A DNA stretch of 64,000 bases from Ancylostoma caninum (Eukaryota; Nematoda; Chromadorea; Rhabditida; Ancylostomatidae). The first letter of the stretch is position 1; every line of letters starts with the position of its first letter. The notes under the pieces were generated by a model. The model saw only the letters and a program-made list of their open reading frames with translations. It did no database searches and was not told the DNA's origin. Both the position numbers and the translations under genes were made by a program. Where the stretch lies: assembly GCA_037903475.1 (NCBI GenBank), contig JBAJFG010000441.1:1-64000 (forward strand), written 5' to 3'. This document shows, piece by piece, positions 56,497 through 64,000 of this stretch.

Positions 56497-59064
56497 CATT
56501 TCGAAGATGCGCAGTGTATTTACCTATAGCTGCACAGTAAAGCTCCTCCTAGGCTGGGATTCATGGAATGATAACCAAGCAAACCAAAAAACGGCTAGCG
56601 TGATTGGTTTTCTTAGAGAATACTTAATGCTAGTAGACGCAGGCCGCGAAAATTCGTTTGACAGCATGGTTTTGCTCGGTTTTTAGTTCATGAATCCTAG
56701 CCCGATTTCCTGGTTAGTTAGCATTTAAGTAGTCGGTTTTCATGTTTTAAAGCCTACTTGGCAGTTTTCTTTATTGCTGACTAGCTTTATGGCATTTTTT
56801 TCGCTGTTATCTGGCTATACTATGCTTGTTGCTATTCACACCTTTTAACATTTATTTATTTATTAAATGCACTCTAGGTGCTCACATGTTAGGACGACTA
56901 AAACTTGGAAACTGAACAGTTGCAGAATTATTTAAACTAACACAAGGCAATTTGTCAAGACCTAATAGAAGCTTATGATCTAAGAACATGACAAATTCTG
57001 CAGAGCCGCTTATGTTTTCCTATGTCTCATGGAACCGTGGGAGCCTGGCACTTGACAGCTGTAAGAGTACAAGCTTCACCGACACATTTTCTTCATTTTT
57101 GTTTCCATAAAAAAATTTAACATCATAAACATCTCATATGACTATGCCTTCATATTGCGTGCCCACGTTGGTTGTTTGGAATGCAATTGACCCTCTACTG
57201 GTCACTACAGAGATCTGTCGCATACATAGGTATTAATGTGAGACACTCGGATACTCAGTTTCAATCACTTATTCCTTCTCAGGACTTCATAGAAGCTCCA
57301 CTAGAAGCTCCTCGTGAGTGAACTCTTCGTATTTTAGTTCCACAAAAAAATGAGTTCAATGGTTTAGAGTCATGTTCAGGAAACCTCTTCGCTGTAGCTT
57401 AATGTTTTATTCAGGTCATAATTTTCGAGTGAACAACTTTCATGTTCTCTTTTCATAGAACCTGAGCATTTTCATACGGTTTTCCAATGTTTTTACGCCA
57501 ACATGTGAACATGTGTTATTATATGAACACTTCATTAGTCGACGTTTTGAAAAAAATCGTCGCTTTTAAAGGGTTGAAAATGGTTCAGTTTTCATGAACT
57601 TTCGCAATGCCCCATCAAACCCCTCTTTTGAAATACCTTTGCGACTAATTCCAGCCAGATCTCGATGAGTAACCAATGTGGAAGATGAGCGTACCCAGTG
57701 TTTTTGGTGAACCATTTTCGTTCGCTTCAAATTCCTCAACGGGCAAGCCTAACGGAGTTTGTGGATGTTTAAGAAGTTCAAGGACTCTTAACCGGGCGGC
57801 TTTGTTCAAGGAATGAAAAGATTACCTTTTTTGGGTAAGGAAACCCTGGACAAGAATTGACTGCAAATGTAAAATCGCTGCAAGACTAACTCAGTTTTTG
57901 ATAAGTCCTTCAATTTAAATAATTTCAAACATCTTATGGCATGGATAAGTGGCAAATTCAGCATAAACATTTGCAACCCTGGCGAAGATCCACGGATAAC
58001 TCAAATCCTACGTAGCTGCGAGCCAATCCTGGACACCTAGCATATTTGCTCTCTACCGTTGGCCGGGTAAATCTAATGCATGACAAACAATGAGCCCTGT
58101 GCAGCAACTCAAAAAGGCTACAGCGATAGAAAATCGAGGTGTAATTGCTTTCATGGTTTGGCAGATAGCAAATGAAAAGGTACGTAGAGGACCGGGTAGG
58201 GTCTGAGCACCATACTGAGCGATTAGCTTTTCTCTCATAGAACAAATCACGTCCGGGCCGATTTCCTAGATGAGTGGTGCCCCATTCGCTCATTCCAAAG
58301 TGATAACTCCTGAGTAATTTGTTTTCAATAGTTCTTGTACGAACTGAAGTACTCCAACTGATAAGAAAACTGTGTATAGGAAAGCAGTTTCTCTTGATAC
58401 ACTTTGCAAGCAAGATGTAATCAAAGCAGTGGACCAGACACGTCGATTTGATTTTGAAGAAGGCAAAGAGCACACTGAAGCTGTTAAGAACTGGCGTTTG
58501 TTTCTTGGAATGTGACGGGAAATTTGATGCTTGATTAGGAGAACTGTTGCTGGGCAGTAATACTCAGTACAATTCAAGGAGGTTCGGTTAATTGCAAATT
58601 ATTGCATCTAATCGACTTGTTTTGCTGTGCGAACCAATGTTGAAATACCATCCCCCATGACCAACCAAGCCATCCATTGTGGTAGAGTCGGTAAACTGGT
58701 ACCAGTCCAGAAGAGTCTGGAATAGGGAAGGGCTCACTCGGAACATCGGATGCCCCTCCTCTCTCCTACCCCTTCAAATCACCGTGAAAGGCGCATGCAG
58801 TTCCAGATGAAAGCGACTCCTTGGCGCATCCTAAGAATGCGACTGACTACGCCGGCTCCTTGATCTTTATCCTTTATTCTGCTAACTTGGATACAATTTT
58901 GTAGAAAATGTATGCGAAAGGACAATCTGCTTACATAGTAATGCGAAGCCGCCATAACAACATGCACATTTCTAAGAAGCTGCTAACACTGCAGAAATTT
59001 GTCTGTCTTGTGCATTGGTTTCACAATTAAGTGTGAATATTGTGGTTAAAAGCTCTTCCCACAC
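56497..59064. other. intergenic DNA, nothing assigned
   Basis: AT-rich, few frames. The largest, 171 residues minus at 57958-58473, is Cys/Ser/Leu-rich and overlapped by two other frames; no domain is recognised. Confidence 0.4.
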
Positions 59065-59117
59065 AAGCACACCGATAAGCAAAAGTCTGCATTAGACTTT
59101 TGCTTATTGGTGTGCTT
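59065..59117. other. tight hairpin, 24-bp stem, 5-base loop
   Basis: AAGCACACCGATAAGC and onward pairs with its inverse with one mismatch in 24. The very short loop suggests a fold-back of recent origin rather than a microRNA precursor. Confidence 0.85.
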
Positions 59118-59190
59118 AAATTATGTTGATCTTAAACCAACCGTGTCTTTTCTTAGATTTCAATGGCACATTTGGGTTGTTCTCAGGTTT

Positions 59191-59238
59191 CTTGTTGAAC
59201 ATAACCTGACTCTCTATAGTTAGGTTATGCTCAACAAG
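59191..59238. other. hairpin, ~20-bp stem
   Basis: CTTGTTGAACATAACCT at 59191-59207 pairs with 59222-59238 with one mismatch. Inner bases extend the stem by about three pairs, leaving an 8-base loop. It lies 74 bases from the preceding hairpin. Confidence 0.8.
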
Positions 59239-59779
59239 TTTGGCCGAGCTGTTCGAGCCATTTGATGAGGACTGGTAGCGAAAGATCAACAAAATCGTCT
59301 TTTCCACCAGTTAGATCGTCGTGCGACCAGTTATTTTTTGGAACTGCAGCCATTGTATGTCGTATCAAAGAACTTATCCTTTGACAAATGAGCTTTCATG
59401 AACATAGGTATCACTCAAAAATAAAAACTTCATTTCAGTAACGGAGAAGAAATCAGGGAAAGTTAAAATTCCGACAAAGAAACTAGCTCTAACAGTAATC
59501 GAACAGATGTAAATACCATGGTGTGCTAGGGGTAAAGGATTGCAGTTATCGAAACCAAAAAAAAAAAGGAAAATTCACCAGAAGCGCCACCTTGAAATAA
59601 AAACAGTGAGTGAATTTCAAAGAGACTGCGGCAGAACAGCTAATTTCACCCATTATGTTTCACGGAACGAAAGAAACGCAATGCATTTAGCGCTAGTAGG
59701 TAAACTTGTAGAAAATGGATGCCAACACTAGGTCAGACTTGTTTCCGAGCTAGAAAGAAGCACTACTTTCCCTAAACTA
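59239..59779. other. intergenic spacer before the LINE
   Basis: No gene recognised. The right part may hold unreadable LINE sequence. Confidence 0.35.
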
Positions 59780-61076
59780 CTATTGTATAACAAATGTTCG
59801 GACGATGTTAAGATTCAGCGCTGATCCTAAACAGGATCGGAAGGACACTATATGAAGGACGACCGTGCGAGCAAGCAGGGTTTCGAAAAGGATTCAATAC
59901 GATCGACCACACACACCGTCACTAGACTCATCGAGGTATCGCGAGAGCACAAAATGCCCCTCTGTCTCACGTTCATCGATCTGAAGAAAGCCTCGGACTC
60001 CGTTGAGAAAGAAGCGGTCCTGGGAGCTCTGAGGAACCAGGGCGTTCCCATCAGGATATTTCGTGAGCTCTACAGCAACTTCACGACCAGAATTTCCCCA
60101 TTCTACGACGATATCACCATCGACGTCAAGAGAGGGGTTCGTCAAGGCGACACCGTGTCGCCAAAACTTTTCAGCGCCACTCTTGATGACGTCATGCATA
60201 GACTAGAATGGGATTTCATGAGAGTGCAAGTTGATGGCCGGCGACTTAACCATCTTGGCTTCGCGACGACATCGTCGTTGCAGCGCCAAACATCAGCGAA
60301 GAGGAACAGATGCTCGCCGACTTCGACGACGCATGTGGGAAGATCGGTCTTCAACTGAATCTGATGAGGACTATGTTCACGGGAAACGCATGTGTCCCGG
60401 ATGCCCCACTCTCGCTCAAGAGAACGACCATATCCGAACGCGCCAGCTACGCATATCTAGGTCCGGAAGTCAACATGATGAAAGACCTCGCTCCAGAGCT
60501 GGGCAGGAGGGAACGAGCGGCATGAGGAGCTTACAAGAGCATCGAGGACGTAGTGAAGAAGACGAAGAATACCAGGCTCCGTGCCCACCTCTTCAACACA
60601 ACGGTTCCCCTTGCTTTGAAGCACGCCTCAGAAATGTTGCGCAAGCAGGATGAGAATCCGGTCAGCGTCGTCGAATGCTCCATCGAGAGGTTGATGCTAG
60701 GAATAACCCGCCTCACGCAAGTAAGGACAGGAATACTGAGTTCCACCCTGCGTCAACAGACGAAGATCAGGGACGCTGCCGCTTACGCCAAGTTGGGTAA
60801 GAGGGGGGTGGACCAGACACGTGATGCGTCTTTACGACAACCGTTGGACAACAGCCGTCAGCGACTGGACTCCACGGAGCGTTAAGCGCACAACAAGAAG
60901 ACCACCGACCCGATGGTCAGACTTCTTCACGAAGTCCTTCAAGGAAAGATGCAATGCTCTTCGTGTCCCTCGAACGGACAGAATCCATTGGACGACTCTA
61001 TCACGGGAGAGGAACAAATGGAAGGATTGCTGGCGCTCGCTCGGTATATCCAAAGATCGACGGGAGTCAAGGTGAC
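59780..61076 (+). pseudogene. RTE-type LINE, RT to C-terminus
   Basis: Starts near GRTLYEGRPCEQAGFRK (about 59840). After a small frameshift it reads TVTRLIEVSREHKMPLC, motif A LTFIDLKKASDSVEKEAV, ELYSNFTTRISPFYDDI, and motif B RGVRQGDTVSPKLFS (60130-60175). The catalytic FADD box near 60255 is broken by a frameshift (now FATTS). Other frames continue with QMLADFDDACGKIGLQLN, ASYAYLGPEVNMMKDLAPE, the KNTRLRAHLFNTTV block, DNRWTTAVSDWTPR and KDCWRSLGI, stopping at 61075. The motif A phenylalanine is serine (KASDS instead of KAFDS). 5'-truncated and dead, but long stretches stay readable, so it is younger than the copy at 27.8 kb. Confidence 0.9.
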
Positions 61077-61185
61077 CAACTGCAAATTTGAGCTTTGGGG
61101 TTACTTGACGTGCCAAACACCAATGCGCCATCCATCTTGCACCGTAGAGCAGTATTGTAAGGCTACCGTAGCGTTACTCTATGAT

Positions 61186-61420
61186 TACTGTAGGCGTGCT
61201 GTAGTTGCAGTTTAGGAACGAAAAATCAGTGAACTTAGGTGAGCAAGGTTATTTGACATGCTGAGCACGAATTCAACATTGATTTTGTACCGTTGCTCAT
61301 TACTGTAGGGCTACTGTAGGTGTACTGTAGATGCAGTTTATTCACCAAATTCGATGAAACTTTGGCAAGTGGAAGTGTCTGACATGCTGAACACAAATAT
61401 GAGATCCATATTTGAGATCG
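61186..61420 (+). repeat. 126-bp tandem duplication with CTACTGTAG words
   Basis: A unit starting TACTGTAGG(C/T)GT.CTGTAG occurs at 61186 and 61312. Both copies continue through GCAGTTTA and TGACATGCTGA.CAC. ACTGTAG words occur at least five times from 61186 to 61331. Confidence 0.65.
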
Positions 61421-64000
61421 ATGTCATATTTGAGTGCAGAGTGTGAAATAACTCCAGTTTCGGGTAAATTCTGATGCAGAACCTTTCTTTCACTTCATAC
61501 AATGTGATCACACCCCACAGTGATGCGATACGGTGGAAGATGGATAACATCTTCTGAATCAGCATGTAAAGTAACCCTGCTGTGCAAATTTTGGTTGGAT
61601 TCGGAGGGGAAAAGGGCTTTCTACAGTATGCATACAGTAACACTATAGAAGTGTTCTACCAAGTAAAATACATGGCGTTTTTATGATCAGCATGTCAAAT
61701 ATGTCCTAATTCTCACAACTCTGGTGAGAAACAGGAAACTCGTTTTGGTCCAAAGAGGCCCTGAGCGGAAAATCTGCGTTGTCGCGAATGTGTTGAGTTC
61801 TGGAGGTTACCACCTGTGAATATTTTGTTCTAGAAACTTCGGCGCTTTTTTGGACTGAGTAAACACAAATACACAGAAACCCCCACCTGCTGCACGAGGA
61901 ATTTCCAATGCTTGGAATTTCATTTTGCAATTGCATTTGTGGAATCCCAGTCATGTGGTAGAGCAGTACCCAAATGTTGGAAAGCAATCAAATGCGTTGC
62001 CTTTATTGAATGAAGAGACGTGAGAATTACCTGCAATGGGTGCACATGAGCCCTGCACATGTGTAAAATTTCTCTCTAGTCCCAACTAAATCATAATTTT
62101 ATAGTATCATGCTTCACAGGGGGCGTTAGGCTGTCATTTCTCAAGCTGACCGTGCACATCGGGCATTTTGGAGTTGTGCAAAAAACTTGCATAAAAACTT
62201 CAGTTATAATGAGGACTTTTCGTATTATTTCAATTGCTAGCCTCTATAAAAAGTTGGGGATTTTTACATTTGATTTTGAAAAGTTCGTATTCGAGTCATC
62301 TATCATATACCTACTCAATCTTTTCCGAAAATAGAATACAAGAATAAGGGCTTTATTACGCTTCTGCCCTGTGAATATTCACCTTTAGAGTAGAGTTTAG
62401 AGTAGTAAGTTAAAGAACTGATGATGCAACAAAAAGTCAGCGCTCAGAAACAAAAACAAGAAACTTAAACCCTCAAAGACTGCTAATCGCTTCATGAAAT
62501 AGGAGGAAACAGTAAAGTGCATTATTAAAGTGCATTATATGCTACAGTAGCATATTCGCTTCTTTCTAAACTCTTGTCATATCTTTCAACCTAGTTACTC
62601 ACACTAGAGGTTCTATGAATGGGAAATCTCACTTCGTTTTACATCTGCGATATTGAAAGTCTTGTTCACCTCACCTACAAGTTGCAGTAAGGAACTAGTA
62701 CTTTCTACTGAATTACTTGTTTGATTTTTTCAAATGAAGTGAGAAAATATTAGTAGTTTCTTATGCCGTCATTTGCCTCACCGGAACCATTTCCTTCCGG
62801 CTCTTTTTTGGTACCGATTAAGAAGCGAACGGTGAATTGTTCCATAATGTGTGCCTATTCTATCTACTACAGATAGATGACAGTCTGTATATTTCTGAGA
62901 GAAATCAGAAGTATACAGCACAAAAGCTGCAGGATGAAAATCCCACCGCTAGCAGATCCCCTGAGAGATTTTGTTGTGTGGCAGTCCGTGCATGATTCTG
63001 AAATCGGTTGCCTGCAAATTGTTGTGGATTTTCTCGAACGACGGCGACGTTGTCGGCGACGCTAGCAAAAATCTCATTAACAAACAATCTACAAAGACAA
63101 CGCCTCGAAAATCACTTTCCCACCAAACGAGCGCCGTAGCCAAAACATCCCCTAAGTGAAGGGGAAGTGATCCTTCGCTCGCCCTAGCCGCAGTTTCGGA
63201 TTTTGGGCCATGTCTTCGTTATATTTTCGAGTTTGCTTGGTACGTTCAGCGATAGCATTATGAAGTCATTATGATGCCCTATAAATATAGGATTCATACC
63301 CATTGGGAGGGACAGCTACTAAACGGCAGAATAAAAACTCCCTCCAGCGACCGTTGAAGTTTTTTTATGATATCCAGTCAACTGAGTATTTACTTCACTA
63401 CGTCGGATTAGCCCCAAGAACTGCTTTGAACTGCAAGGGAAGCCCCTCTTGCTGTTGTTGTTCGAATTTCACCCAAACCACCCTCTGATTTATGCGCGGT
63501 AGTGCATTCATTGGGGTATCTATGTATGTATCTCCACGCATCTCCACGAAATCCTCTCTCACATGACTTGGCTCAAATCCCATGGTCCGACGCCCACTCG
63601 AGCATCGTCGAGCGGTGCACGTGAACTTGCCTTTCCGTTTGTGGTGTTCATTTTTGAAGAAGTGCACCAAATTGAGTTTGAAGCTTGAGACCCGCACTTG
63701 CACTTGTTCTTTATAGAGTAGTTTTTACCAGATGCCGTCAAGGTGAACTCCTGAACTGGTAATTAGGCTCGCGCCATAGCAACTTTGAACTCGTTCTTTT
63801 TTCTTTCAATTCTCCATGTTCTTTTTCCCCGTCCTTGGCAGTTTTGCTTACTTTCCTCATAACACTAGCCTCACTTCTTATTAACTTCATTTAATTCGCT
63901 GCTCCGTTCATATTTTCAGTTGTGCATATTTGTTCAATATCTAACACTTGCACAATTGTAACATCGTTTGCAGATCATACTGCTTATCTATACAATTATA
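61421..64000. other. intergenic DNA to window end, nothing assigned
   Basis: Frames of about 60-100 residues only. The minus frame 63398-63703 (101 residues) is the most protein-like but has no domain, and its Gln-rich patch is low complexity. No element ends, RNA genes or further exons could be supported. Confidence 0.4.

Noticed and set aside
63398..63703. 101-residue minus-strand frame near the window end
   Set aside because: No domain and a low-complexity Gln patch; not enough to call a gene.
1..64000. CRISPR array, tRNA, rRNA or spliced-leader RNA genes
   Set aside because: No regular repeat-spacer pattern, no paired A/B box with cloverleaf and no recognisable 5S or SL sequence were found by eye.

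Overview
The window reads as intergenic and repeat-rich DNA from a nematode, most likely a clade V parasite of the hookworm type. The strongest evidence is one intact cuticle collagen gene (18114-19837): a short signal-anchor exon, Gly-X-Y blocks, cysteine clusters, a 60-bp intron, and a C-terminus of the [10 protein letters not shown] type. The rest is mainly decayed transposable elements of the mix expected in such genomes. These include RTE-like and CR1/jockey-like LINEs, a BEL/Pao-type Gag, Helitrons, Tc1/mariner, hAT-like and Mutator-like elements, a Penelope-type GIY-YIG remnant and many fold-back MITEs. I saw no tRNA, rRNA, spliced-leader RNA, operon or CRISPR signal.

Layout. (1) 1-10.4 kb is a GC-richer block with strong strand asymmetry. 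It carries a 722-residue minus-strand Gag-like ORF with three zinc knuckles at its left end. To its right lie a ~1 kb nearly C-free purine tract, several diverged tandem repeats, and a possible LTR with a minus-strand TATA box at 9.5-10.4 kb. If these parts belong together, this is the 5' part of a retroelement with a ~7 kb leader, and its pol lies outside the window. (2) 10.4-18 kb is mostly featureless AT-rich DNA, with a GC-rich TATA-bearing patch at 14.0-14.4 kb. (3) 18.1-20.0 kb is the collagen gene. (4) 22-30 kb is a nest of mobile elements: a motif-rich repeat, a 384-bp MITE with a 9-bp target duplication, a decayed Helitron helicase split by a Tc1-family transposon, then a LINE. (5) 30-40 kb has dispersed repeats, a candidate two-exon gene end at 34.1-34.5 kb, a MITE built on a CAAGTTGTCG motif, and a minus-strand LINE 3' end. 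(6) 40.5-56.5 kb is densest. Two copies of one non-autonomous Helitron family lie in opposite orientation around a CR1-like LINE, an internally deleted mariner, a GIY-YIG remnant, three fold-back elements and two ~1 kb elements with 8-bp target duplications. A TA-flanked fold-back MITE lies just beyond the second Helitron. (7) 59-61.4 kb holds two tight hairpins and an RTE-type LINE. The last 2.6 kb shows nothing I can name.

The collagen is the only gene I consider functional with confidence. The most interesting pattern is that three unrelated short elements (36.9, 49.4 and 51.8 kb) each have ends loaded with their own short iterated palindromic or directional motif. The hAT-like pair also have clear 8-bp target duplications. 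The two Helitron copies share a unit-by-unit homologous 60-bp minisatellite. All family names come from reading motifs by eye; no search was run.
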